Assembly (NCBI RefSeq): GCF_002018875.1
Contig: NZ_MVOL01000009.1
Location: forward strand, 62,001 to 126,000
Reading direction: 5' to 3'
DNA: 64,000 nt
DNA from: Pseudomonas sp. MF4836
GTDB taxonomy: Bacteria; Pseudomonadota; Gammaproteobacteria; Pseudomonadales; Pseudomonadaceae
The position numbers and the translations under genes were made by a program. Below the pieces are notes generated by a model. It ran no database searches and had not been told where the DNA came from. It saw nothing but the letters and a program-made list of their open reading frames with translations. Every line of letters begins with the position of its first letter. Positions within the stretch are counted from its first letter, which is position 1. Positions 50,533 to 58,766 of this stretch are shown one piece after another.

Positions 50533-51684
50533 ATGCTGCGCCGCCGCATGCTGATCATGTTGGGTATCGTCCTGTTAATCGTGCTGCTGCTGGCGGGCTA
50601 CAAAGCCTTCTCCATCTACCGGCAGATTCAGGTGTTCTCGGCCCCACCGCCGCCGATCAGCGTCGCCGTGGCCACCGCCAGCGAGCGCCCCTGGCAAAAC
50701 CGCCTGCCCACTGTCGGCACCCTCAAGGCCTTGCAGGGCGTCAACTTGAGCCTGGAAATCGCCGGCACCGTCAAAGACCTGCAGTTCGAGTCAGGGCAAC
50801 AGGTCAAGGCCGGGCAAGCGCTGCTGCAACTCGACAGCGCAGTGGAAAGCGCCCTGCTGGAAACCGCCCAGGCCGACCTCGGGCTAGCCCAGCTGGATTT
50901 CGGTCGCGGCAGCCAACTGGTTGGCAGCCAGGCCATTTCCAAAGGCGAATTCGACCGACTTTCGGCGCAGTTGCAAAAGAACAAAGCCACGGTCAATCAA
51001 CTGAAAGCCGCGCTGGCCAAGAAACGCATGCTCGCGCCCTTCAGCGGCACCATCGGCATCCGCCAGGTGGACATTGGCGACTACCTGGCCAGCGGCACGG
51101 TGATCGCTACCCTGCAGGACCTGAGCAGCCTCTACGTCGACTTCTACATTCCGGAACAGTCGGTGCCGAAAGTCGCCCTGGGCCAGCCGGTGCAGATCAG
51201 CGTCGCGGCCTACCCCGGGGAACAGGTCGAAGGCAAAATCAGCGCCATCAACCCCAAGGTCGAGAACAGCACGCGCAACGTGCTGGTCCGCGCCACCCTG
51301 GCGAACCCGGGCGGCAAGCTGCTGCCGGGGATGTTCGCCAACCTGCAAGTGCTGCTGCCGGATCCACAGGCAAAAATCGTGGTCCCGGAAAGCGCCATCG
51401 CCTACACCCTCTACGGTAATTCGCTGTACGTGGTGGCCCACAGGAAAGCGGCGGACGGCAGCGAGGAAAAAGACCCTCAGGGCCAGCCGATCCTGATCGC
51501 CGAGCGGCGCTACGTCGAAACCGGCGAACGTCGGGACGGCCTGGTGCTGATCAACAAGGGCGTGGCCAAGGGCGAGCAGGTGGTCAGCGCCGGGCAGATC
51601 AAGCTGGACAACGGCGCGCACATTGCCATCAGCCCGGACAAGCTGCTGCCCGATCATCAGAACAGCCAGCCACGTACTGACTGA
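50533..51684 (+). CDS. mexV: RND efflux periplasmic adaptor MexV
   Basis: Membrane fusion protein of 383 residues, with an N-terminal anchor (MLIMLGIVLLIVLLLAGY), a lipoyl half-domain pair (LSLEIAGTVKDLQFESGQQVKAGQALLQLD and MLAPFSGTIGIRQVDIGDYLASGT) and a helical hairpin between them. Beta-barrel and membrane-proximal domains follow. It links the inner-membrane pump to an outer-membrane channel. Its place after the DUF1513 gene and before a pump gene matches P. aeruginosa PA4374 (MexV), as I recall. AGGAAACGGA precedes the ATG. No outer-membrane channel gene follows, so it would borrow one such as OprM. Confidence 0.9.
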   Translation: MLRRRMLIMLGIVLLIVLLLAGYKAFSIYRQIQVFSAPPPPISVAVATASERPWQNRLPTVGTLKALQGVNLSLEIAGTVKDLQFESGQQVKAGQALLQLDSAVESALLETAQADLGLAQLDFGRGSQLVGSQAISKGEFDRLSAQLQKNKATVNQLKAALAKKRMLAPFSGTIGIRQVDIGDYLASGTVIATLQDLSSLYVDFYIPEQSVPKVALGQPVQISVAAYPGEQVEGKISAINPKVENSTRNVLVRATLANPGGKLLPGMFANLQVLLPDPQAKIVVPESAIAYTLYGNSLYVVAHRKAADGSEEKDPQGQPILIAERRYVETGERRDGLVLINKGVAKGEQVVSAGQIKLDNGAHIAISPDKLLPDHQNSQPRTD

Positions 51685-51697
51685 TCAAGGAATCACC

Positions 51698-54600
51698 ATG
51701 GCTTTTACCGACCCGTTCATTCGTCGCCCGGTGCTCGCCACCGTGGTCAGCCTGCTGATTGTGCTGCTGGGCTTCCAGGCCTGGAGCAAGTTGCCCCTGC
51801 GCCAATACCCGCAGATGGAAAACGCCCTGATCACGGTGACCACGGCCTACCCCGGCGCCAACGCCGAGACCATCCAGGGCTATATCACCCAGCCGCTGCA
51901 ACAGAGCCTGGCCAGTGCTGAAGGCATCGACTACATGACCTCGGTCAGCCGCCAGAACTTCTCGGTGATTTCGATCTACGCGCGCATCGGCTCCAACAGC
52001 GACCGCCTGTTCACAGAACTGTTGGCCAAGGCCAACGAGGTCAAGAACCAACTGCCGCAAGACGCCGAAGACCCGGTCCTGAGCCGGGAGGCCGCCGACG
52101 CCTCGGCGCTGATGTACATCAGCTTCTTCAGCAAGGAGCTGAATAACCCGCAGATCACCGACTATCTGTCGCGGGTCATCCAACCGAAGCTGGCGACCCT
52201 GCCGGGCATGGCCGAGGCCGAGATCCTTGGCAACCAGGTGTTCGCCATGCGCCTGTGGCTGGACCCGGTCAAGCTGGCCGGCTACGGCCTGAGCGCCAGT
52301 GACGTGACCGATGCCGTGCGCCGCTACAACTTCCTGTCGGCGGCCGGCGAGGTCAAGGGCGAGTACGTGGTGACCAGCATCAACGCCAACACCGAGCTCA
52401 AATCCGCCGAAGCCTTTGCCGCGATTCCGCTGAAAGTCGACGGTGACAGCCGGGTCCTGCTCAGCGACGTGGCACGGGTGGAAATGGGCGCGGAGAACTA
52501 CAACGCAATCAGCTCTTTCGCCGGCACGCCTTCGGTCTACATCGGCATCAAGGCGACTCCCGGCGCCAACCCGCTGGATGTGATCAGGGAAGTGCGCAAG
52601 CTCATGCCCGAGCTGGAGTCCCAGCTGCCGCCCAACCTCAAGGTCGAGATTGCCTACGACGCCACGCTGTTTATCCAGGCCTCGATCAACGAGGTGCTCA
52701 AGACCCTGTTCGAAGCCGTGCTGATCGTGATTGTGGTGGTGTTCCTGTTTCTCGGCGCCCTGCGCTCGGTGGTGATCCCGGTGGTCACCATCCCGCTGTC
52801 GATGATCGGCGTGATGTTTTTCATGCAATTGATGGGCTACTCGATCAACCTCTTGACCCTGCTGGCCATGGTATTGGCCATCGGCCTGGTGGTGGACGAT
52901 GCGATTGTGGTGGTGGAGAACATCCACCGGCATATCGAAGAGGGCAAGACGCCGCTGGACGCAGCCATCGAGGGCGCCCGGGAAATCGCCTTGCCGGTGG
53001 TTTCGATGACCATCACCCTGGCCGCGGTGTATGCGCCGATCGGGTTCCTGACGGGGCTGACCGGAGCGCTGTTCAAGGAGTTCGCCCTGACCCTGGCCGG
53101 GGCGGTGGTGATTTCCGGAGTGGTGGCCCTGACCCTGTCGCCGATGATGTGCGCGCTGTTGCTGCGCCACGATGCAAACCCCAGTGGCCTGGCCCACCGT
53201 CTCGACCACATATTCGAGGGCCTCAAGCGCCGCTACCAGCGCATGCTTCACGGCACCCTCAACACCCGGCCGGTGGTGCTGGTGTTCGCGTTGATCGTGC
53301 TGTGCCTGATTCCGCTGCTGCTCAAGTTCACCAAGTCGGAACTGGCCCCGGACGAGGACCAGGGGATCATTTTCATGATGGCCTCGGCCCCACAACCGGC
53401 CAACCTGGACTACCTCAACGCCTACACCGATGAGTTCATCACGATCTTCAAGGAGTTCCCCGAGTACTACTCATCGTTCCAGATCAACGGCTTCAACGGC
53501 GTGCAGTCAGGGATCGGCGGCTTCCTGCTCAAGCCCTGGAGCGAGCGCAGCCGGACCCAGATGCAAATCCTGCCGGAAGTTCAGGGCAAGTTGAGCTCCA
53601 TCGCCGGGCTGCAGGTGTTTGGCTTCAACCTGCCGTCCCTGCCGGGCACCGGGGAGGGCCTGCCCTTCGCGTTCATCATCAACACCCCCAATGACTACGA
53701 GTCGTTGCTGCAAGTGGCCGAGCGCATCAAGAAACGCACCATGGAGTCCGGCAAATTCGCGTTCGTCGACCTCGATCTGGCCTTCGACAAACCGGAAGTG
53801 GTGGTCGATATCGACCGCGCCAAGGCGGCGCAGATGGGGGTTTCAATGCAGGATCTGGGCAGCACCCTGGCCACCTTGCTGGGGGAGGCGGAAATCAACC
53901 GTTTCACCATCGACGGCCGCAGCTACAAGGTGATCGCCCAGGTCGAGCGGGCCTACCGCGACAACCCCGAATGGTTGAACAACTATTACGTGAAAAATAC
54001 CCAGGGCCAGGCGTTGCCGCTGTCGACCCTGATCACCGTCACTGACCGCGCACGTCCCCGGCAGTTGAATCAGTTCCAGCAACTCAACGCGGCCACCATG
54101 TCCGGCGTGCCCATCGTCAGCATGGGCGAGGCGATCGAGACCGTGCGTCAGATTGCCCGGGAGGAAGCACCGGCGGGTTACGCCTTCGACTATGCCGGTG
54201 CCTCCCGCCAGTTTGTGCAGGAAGGCAGCGCGCTCTGGGTCACCTTTGGCCTGGCACTGGCGATTATTTTCCTGGTGCTGGCCGCGCAGTTCGAGAGCTT
54301 TCGCGATCCACTGGTGATTCTGGTGACCGTGCCGCTGTCGATCTGCGGGGCGTTGATCCCGCTGTTTCTCGGCTGGTCGAGCATGAACATCTATACCCAG
54401 GTCGGACTGGTGACCCTGATCGGGCTGATCACCAAGCACGGGATCCTGATCGTTGAATTCGCCAACCAACTGCGCAAGGACAAGGGCCTGACCCCGCGTC
54501 AGGCAGTTGAAGAGGCCGCCGCCATACGCCTGCGTCCGGTACTGATGACCACTGCGGCCATGGTCTTTGGCATGGTGCCCTTGATCCTGGCCACCGGTGC

Positions 54601-54721
54601 GGGGGCCGTCAGCCGTTTTGACATCGGCACCGTGATCGCCACCGGCATGTCCATCGGTACCCTGTTCACCCTCTTCGTATTGCCGTGCATCTACACCTTA
54701 CTGGCCAAGCCGGACAGATAA
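51698..54721 (+). CDS. mexW: RND efflux pump inner-membrane transporter MexW
   Basis: A 1007-residue RND transporter with twelve helices and two large periplasmic loops. Key features are the N-terminal FIRRPVLATVVSLLIVLLGF, the proton-relay helix 4 segment LAIGLVVDDAIVVVENIHRH with the paired Asp residues, and GLITKHGILIVEFANQ near the C-terminus. MexVW exports several antibiotic classes in P. aeruginosa; the spectrum here is not deducible. It lies 13 bases after mexV. A hairpin follows the stop. Confidence 0.93.
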   Translation: MAFTDPFIRRPVLATVVSLLIVLLGFQAWSKLPLRQYPQMENALITVTTAYPGANAETIQGYITQPLQQSLASAEGIDYMTSVSRQNFSVISIYARIGSNSDRLFTELLAKANEVKNQLPQDAEDPVLSREAADASALMYISFFSKELNNPQITDYLSRVIQPKLATLPGMAEAEILGNQVFAMRLWLDPVKLAGYGLSASDVTDAVRRYNFLSAAGEVKGEYVVTSINANTELKSAEAFAAIPLKVDGDSRVLLSDVARVEMGAENYNAISSFAGTPSVYIGIKATPGANPLDVIREVRKLMPELESQLPPNLKVEIAYDATLFIQASINEVLKTLFEAVLIVIVVVFLFLGALRSVVIPVVTIPLSMIGVMFFMQLMGYSINLLTLLAMVLAIGLVVDDAIVVVENIHRHIEEGKTPLDAAIEGAREIALPVVSMTITLAAVYAPIGFLTGLTGALFKEFALTLAGAVVISGVVALTLSPMMCALLLRHDANPSGLAHRLDHIFEGLKRRYQRMLHGTLNTRPVVLVFALIVLCLIPLLLKFTKSELAPDEDQGIIFMMASAPQPANLDYLNAYTDEFITIFKEFPEYYSSFQINGFNGVQSGIGGFLLKPWSERSRTQMQILPEVQGKLSSIAGLQVFGFNLPSLPGTGEGLPFAFIINTPNDYESLLQVAERIKKRTMESGKFAFVDLDLAFDKPEVVVDIDRAKAAQMGVSMQDLGSTLATLLGEAEINRFTIDGRSYKVIAQVERAYRDNPEWLNNYYVKNTQGQALPLSTLITVTDRARPRQLNQFQQLNAATMSGVPIVSMGEAIETVRQIAREEAPAGYAFDYAGASRQFVQEGSALWVTFGLALAIIFLVLAAQFESFRDPLVILVTVPLSICGALIPLFLGWSSMNIYTQVGLVTLIGLITKHGILIVEFANQLRKDKGLTPRQAVEEAAAIRLRPVLMTTAAMVFGMVPLILATGAGAVSRFDIGTVIATGMSIGTLFTLFVLPCIYTLLAKPDR

Positions 54722-54735
54722 GCGCCAACACAGTA

Positions 54736-54760
54736 AAAGGCCTCGCAATGCGAGGCCTTT
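54736..54760 (+). terminator. mexW terminator (short T-run)
   Basis: AAAGGCCTCGC-aat-GCGAGGCCTTT perfect stem, but only three T residues follow before CAGG, so termination may be partial. Confidence 0.65.
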
Positions 54761-54779
54761 CAGGTGGGCTTGCTGCTCT

Positions 54780-55007
54780 TCAACTTTGCGGCCTCATTCC
54801 CTGAGTCATGCCGAACATGAATAACAACAGATCATGGTCGGGCTTGACCACCGCAGAGGCTTTGGCCACTCGTGGCAGAGGGCAATGCGCATCGCTGTGC
54901 ATTGCACTGAGCACTTGCGTACGCGGCTGCTCCCAGGCAGCCACGGCCAGTGAGGCGACCACCAGGGCACCTACCAGAAACAAACCTCGTGCAACTTCTA
55001 GCTTCAT
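54780..55007 (-). CDS. Small exported protein at the end of the inaA operon
   Basis: A 75-residue protein beginning MKLEVARGLFLVGALVVASLAVAAWEQ, with an N-terminal hydrophobic segment that may be a signal peptide. A short tail with a single Cys and a Met-rich end follows (LLLFMFGMTQGM). AAGG precedes the ATG at 55007. It follows the inaA stop by only 2 bases, so it is co-transcribed and probably coupled. It is unrecognised. The ColR-controlled operon suggests an envelope role. Confidence 0.6.
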   Translation of the reverse strand: MKLEVARGLFLVGALVVASLAVAAWEQPRTQVLSAMHSDAHCPLPRVAKASAVVKPDHDLLLFMFGMTQGMRPQS

Positions 55008-55009
55008 CG

Positions 55010-55723
55010 CTATAAACCTTTGATAGCGCTGCCAAACGCCGTCTTGTAAAAGTAGTAGAGTTTGTCCCAGTCCGTGGCATTCCACGACGAATGGCGACGC
55101 AGTTGTTTCATGTCATGGGCCGCCGCTCGTTGACGGGACAGGCGTTGCCGACACTTCTCGAAATCCAGCAGCGCCACCTCGACCTCGGCCGACGCCCCGC
55201 TCCCGGTGACCTTGACGAACACATGCTTGGCATACAGGCAACCGTGCTGCCAACGCCCCTGATGCATGCGCGCCAGGGTCTGGGCCAATTCCTTGAGCAA
55301 ACGATCATGCAGCGCTTCGTCGTGACGCTCACGCTCGCCCGCGGCATACCAGTTTTCCACTTCCACAAAGCCCTCGAGCGCCGCGGTGACCAACAGCGCC
55401 CGCCACTGGTGCTCGGGATCACGTTGCGCACCACAGAACACCAGCTCCGGCACCCGCACGTCCAACAGACGCAAGCCCTTGAGGGCGGTCTCCTCACGCA
55501 ACACAGTGGGGCGACCAAAGGGGTGCAGCCAACTGCGATAAATATGCCCGGTCTGACGTTTTACATAGAGCAAACGGCCGTTGATGCCCGAAACCCGCTG
55601 CACACCGCTTTCCCCGCCTCGACGTCGATTGGGCTCTTCAACCCATTCGCCGTGTTGATTCCAAAAATAATCGAAGCGATCTGCGTGCGCGACGTCCATT
55701 TCCGATGCACATTCAACAGCCAT
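55010..55723 (-). CDS. inaA: InaA/WapQ-like lipopolysaccharide kinase
   Basis: A 237-residue kinase-fold protein of the InaA/LPS (Kdo/heptose) kinase family. Features are the ATP-binding N-lobe (LLYVKRQTGHIYRSWLHPFGRPTVLRE), the HRD-like catalytic segment in MHQGRWQHGCLYAKHVFV (H-G-x-L-Y-x-K-H) and the metal motif VALLDFEKCR. It probably phosphorylates the LPS inner core (the WapQ role known downstream of ColR in P. fluorescens). ATG at 55723 follows AGAGGT and lies 4 bases after the methyltransferase stop. An upstream in-frame start would overlap that gene and is not used. Confidence 0.87.
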   Translation of the reverse strand: MAVECASEMDVAHADRFDYFWNQHGEWVEEPNRRRGGESGVQRVSGINGRLLYVKRQTGHIYRSWLHPFGRPTVLREETALKGLRLLDVRVPELVFCGAQRDPEHQWRALLVTAALEGFVEVENWYAAGERERHDEALHDRLLKELAQTLARMHQGRWQHGCLYAKHVFVKVTGSGASAEVEVALLDFEKCRQRLSRQRAAAHDMKQLRRHSSWNATDWDKLYYFYKTAFGSAIKGL

Positions 55724-55727
55724 CCTG

Positions 55728-56408
55728 TTACCTCTTACGTAGTACGTAAACCCGCCACATAGCGTAGAGCGGGAAAAAATCCAGACGATCCTGGACGCGA
55801 AAACCTGCCTGTTCAAATTCTTGTTCTACCGTGGCCGCAGGTAACACAAACCGGTTCTGGTAACCCTGCTCCCCGTTTTCCTCGAGCCGCTGGCGCTCCA
55901 TGCGCTTGCGTTTCCAGGCCTTGAAATTACCGTCAACCCAGAGTGAAACGATGACGCTATCGCGGGTAACCCGCTGAAATTCCTGCAACAAGGCGACCCT
56001 ATGCGCCGACTCACCAATGTGGTGTAGCAGACGCATTGAGAAAATGCTGTCGACTGCGTTATCTGGCAGATCGATGGCAAATGCAGAGGTCTGCAAGGGT
56101 TGTACCCGTTTTACCACCTCACCCGGTTGGGCCACGGTGGCTATCTTCAACATGGATGCGGAATTATCAGCACCAATGATCACGCGGTTGGCTTTTTCCG
56201 CCAGCAACGGCCAGAAGCGCCCGGCTCCACACGGCAAATCGAGCACCAGCCCCGGCTCACCGGCCAGGGCCAGGGCGGCACGGGCCAACTGCTCATCACG
56301 CCGATGGGACAATTTGCGCGCAAGACCGTTCTGGTGCTTGAGCAAATAGTCCTGGGCATGCTGATCGTCGTACTTTTCGGAAAATTCCAGCTTGATCGGG
56401 GTCGCCAT
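55728..56408 (-). CDS. Class I SAM methyltransferase (ColR-linked)
   Basis: A 226-residue Rossmann methyltransferase. Motif I is GLVLDLPCGAGRFWPLLAEKA, acidic motif II is VIIGADNSASML, and motif IV is FSMRLLHHI. It acts just upstream of an LPS kinase, and de Weert and co-workers described a methyltransferase/wapQ operon controlled by ColR in P. fluorescens (recalled). LPS-core or other envelope methylation is therefore likely. Two adjacent ATGs (56411, 56408) are both possible; GGAG fits either. A ColR-like box (56477-56492) sits about 70 bases upstream on the same strand. Confidence 0.85.
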   Translation of the reverse strand: MATPIKLEFSEKYDDQHAQDYLLKHQNGLARKLSHRRDEQLARAALALAGEPGLVLDLPCGAGRFWPLLAEKANRVIIGADNSASMLKIATVAQPGEVVKRVQPLQTSAFAIDLPDNAVDSIFSMRLLHHIGESAHRVALLQEFQRVTRDSVIVSLWVDGNFKAWKRKRMERQRLEENGEQGYQNRFVLPAATVEQEFEQAGFRVQDRLDFFPLYAMWRVYVLRKR

Positions 56409-56476
56409 CATCAAAGTCTCCTGCAACTGATGGCGCCACTTTAGGTAGCGGACTGTCAGCGTCAGGTCATGCTTTT

Positions 56477-56492
56477 GTGAAAACTTTGTCCC
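56477..56492 (-). promoter_or_regulatory. ColR-like box upstream of methyltransferase-inaA operon
   Basis: On the minus strand it reads GGGACAAAGTTTTCAC. This shares the ACAA(R)(K)TTTTCAC core with the box before the LTA-synthase-like gene (58682-58697) and agrees with the ColR consensus I remember, which ends in TTTTCAC. Distance and orientation suit activation of the operon at 56408-54780. Confidence 0.6.
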
Positions 56493-56607
56493 GTCCACGG
56501 CGAAAATATTACAGATTTTTACAGCTTATCCGAGGTGGCATGGGGCCACATGGCAGCAGATAAACGGCAAAGAGCAATGCCCCGGAGAACCGGGGCATAG
56601 GGAGGGT

Positions 56608-57888
56608 TCAGGCTTTGGCCTGGTTCAAATCCACCTGAAAGCGGCAACCGTTCGGGGTCATGGTGCTCAAGGTCACGGTCCAGCCCTGGTTTTCGCAGAT
56701 CCGTTGCACCAGCGACAAGCCCAGGCCCAGGCCTTCGCCGCGCTTTTCATCGCCGCGGACAAAGGGCTCGAACATTGCTTCGCGCTTCTCCTCCGGGATA
56801 CCGACACCGCTGTCTTCGACCACAAAACCCTGAGGCTGCAAGGTGAGGCGGATGTAGCCCTGCTCGGTGTAGTGCAACGCGTTGCGCAACAGATTTCCCA
56901 TAACCGCGTGCAGGAAGGTCGCGTTATAGCGGGTGTCCAGGGGTTGTCTGGGTTCGAAGATGAGCTCGATGCCCTTATCGCGGATCGGCCCGCTCCAGAG
57001 CCCGATCAAATCATCGGCCACCTGGCTCAGCGTCAACTGCGGCGACATGCTCGCATCTTCACGCTGGGCCCGCGCCAGCATCAGGAACGTCTGCACCAGC
57101 TCGCGCATTTCCTCGCAGGCACGGGCGATGCGTTCGACCTGGGCGCGACCGCGCTGGTCGATGCAGGGGTTTTCCAGCAACAACTCGCAGGAGCTGGCCA
57201 GCACCATCAGTGGCGTGCGCAGCTCATGGCTGACATCGCTGGTAAACAGCCGTTCGCGACTCAGGGCCTGGCGCAAGCGGCCCAGGGTGGCGTCGAACGC
57301 CACCGCCAGCTCGCCGACTTCATCCGCCGCGTAGTCGGGCGCCAGCGGCGGGGCCAGGCCCAACAGTTGGTCGCGATGGCGGACCTGACGCGCCAGGCGC
57401 ACCACCGGAGCCATGACGCGTCGCGCCAGGATCCAACCAAGAAACACCGCCAGCGCCAGGCTGAGGACAAACCCCACCAGCACCACAGCGAACAGCACCC
57501 GCTCGCGCTCTTCGAAATCACTTTGGTCCTGCAGCAGGACATAGCGCCGTCCGTCGACGACCTCGACCATGGCGTGGTACGACAGCTGCTCGCGAAACAC
57601 CTCATGGAACCCGGGATCCAGATGGCGCAGATCCTTGGGCAATTCGAAATCACCACGGCCGCCACTGTAGTAAAACAGCTGGTCCGGCTCCGGGCGATGG
57701 CTCCAGTCACTGACGTTGTCCATCAGCAACAGCCGCTGCAGATCGCCCCCCAGCCCTGCGGAAATCAGTTTTTCCTCGACCAGGTGCACAGTGGCAACGA
57801 TGCCCATGGCGAAGGCGCCCGCCACCAGCGCACTCATCAGGGCAAAGGCAATGATGATTCGCTGGGCAAGGCTTTGCTTAAACTCCAT
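56608..57888 (-). CDS. colS: Metal-sensing sensor kinase ColS
   Basis: A 426-residue kinase with two helices (10-34 and about 133-160) around a periplasmic loop of roughly 95 residues. The metal residues reported for P. putida ColS are in identical register here: His35, Glu38, Glu96, His105, Glu126 and Glu129. HAMP follows, then the H-box FTSDVSHELRTPLMVL and HATPase motifs (NLLRNALHYTEQG, EDSGVGIPEEK, GLGLGLSLVQRI). It senses Zn(II)/Fe(III) and phosphorylates ColR. It overlaps colR by 11 bases. ATG at 57888 (MEFKQSL) is chosen because only then do the metal residues fall at the published numbers. Confidence 0.95.
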   Translation of the reverse strand: MEFKQSLAQRIIIAFALMSALVAGAFAMGIVATVHLVEEKLISAGLGGDLQRLLLMDNVSDWSHRPEPDQLFYYSGGRGDFELPKDLRHLDPGFHEVFREQLSYHAMVEVVDGRRYVLLQDQSDFEERERVLFAVVLVGFVLSLALAVFLGWILARRVMAPVVRLARQVRHRDQLLGLAPPLAPDYAADEVGELAVAFDATLGRLRQALSRERLFTSDVSHELRTPLMVLASSCELLLENPCIDQRGRAQVERIARACEEMRELVQTFLMLARAQREDASMSPQLTLSQVADDLIGLWSGPIRDKGIELIFEPRQPLDTRYNATFLHAVMGNLLRNALHYTEQGYIRLTLQPQGFVVEDSGVGIPEEKREAMFEPFVRGDEKRGEGLGLGLSLVQRICENQGWTVTLSTMTPNGCRFQVDLNQAKA

Positions 57889-58561
57889 CTCGCCCCTCGG
57901 CCAGGCGATAACCGACGCCGTGCACAGTGTGCAGCAGGGGTTTGGCAAACGGCTTGTCGATCACCTGCCGCAACTGGTGCACATGGCTGCGCAGACTGTC
58001 GCTGTCAGGGCAGTCATCGCCCCACAGCGCTTCCTCGAGAATCTCGCGTCGCAACACATGGGGGCTTTTCTGCATCAGGACCGCCAGCAGCTTCAGCCCC
58101 ACCGGGTTGAGCTTGAGCAAACGCCCCTCACGGGTGACCTCCAGGGTGTCCAGGTCATAGCTCAGGTCACCGACCTGCAACGCGCGGCGCCCGCCGCCCT
58201 GGGCCCGGCGCATCACGGCTTCGATGCGCGCGGCCAGCTCGGACAGGGCAAAAGGCTTGACCAGGTAGTCGTCGGCCCCGGACTTGAAGCCCAGCAGTCG
58301 GTCATCCAATTGATCGCGGGCAGTGAGCATGATCACCGGGGTGTCGCGCCGGGCGTCTTCGCGCAGGCGCTTGCACAGGGTGTAGCCATCGATTCCAGGC
58401 AGCATGATGTCGAGCACGATCAGGTCGTAATGCTCGGTGGCGGCCAGATGCAAACCTGACAAACCGTCCTGCGCACAGTCGACGGTGTAGCCCCTGAGCC
58501 CCAGGTAGTCGGCCAGATTGGCCAAAATATCGCGGTTGTCTTCAACCAATAAAATTCGCAT
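57878..58561 (-). CDS. colR: OmpR-family response regulator ColR
   Basis: A 227-residue regulator. The receiver domain has VEDN and the phospho-acceptor in VLDIMLPGIDGYTL; the winged-helix DNA-binding domain (about 130-225) has LLKLNPVGLKLLAVLMQ, SDSLRSHVHQLRQVIDKP and VHGVGYRLAE. ATG at 58561 (MRILLVEDN) is used; an upstream GTG/ATG would add five unrelated residues. It controls LPS and membrane-related genes for metal and surface stress. Two matching boxes lie nearby: one upstream of its own divergent region and one before the methyltransferase operon. Confidence 0.95.
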   Translation of the reverse strand: MRILLVEDNRDILANLADYLGLRGYTVDCAQDGLSGLHLAATEHYDLIVLDIMLPGIDGYTLCKRLREDARRDTPVIMLTARDQLDDRLLGFKSGADDYLVKPFALSELAARIEAVMRRAQGGGRRALQVGDLSYDLDTLEVTREGRLLKLNPVGLKLLAVLMQKSPHVLRREILEEALWGDDCPDSDSLRSHVHQLRQVIDKPFAKPLLHTVHGVGYRLAEGRDGV

Positions 58562-58681
58562 CGGCACTTTCTCCACACGCTGTTACGGCCGTCTTGGCTC
58601 GCGCAGCTTACGGCCAAGCGCAGCTCAGAGCCAGAACTGCGCGAACAGCACTCCGGCCGCGGTGCCGACGGTGCCCGGCGC

Positions 58682-58697
58682 TTAACAAGTTTTTCAC
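58682..58697 (+). promoter_or_regulatory. ColR-like box in the colR/LTA-synthase-like divergent region
   Basis: TTAACAAGTTTTTCAC matches the ColR pattern YYNASNNYTTTTTCAC (recalled from P. putida work) at all but one position. A second TTCAC (58704-58708) lies 11 bases further, a one-turn direct repeat typical of OmpR-family regulators. It could serve autoregulation of colRS as well as activation of the gene starting at 58767. Confidence 0.6.
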
Positions 58698-58766
58698 TAT
58701 CGGTTCACAACCTCTCTACAGTGGCGCCTCCACACTCCCCCCATTGAATAATAAGGAATGTTAACA

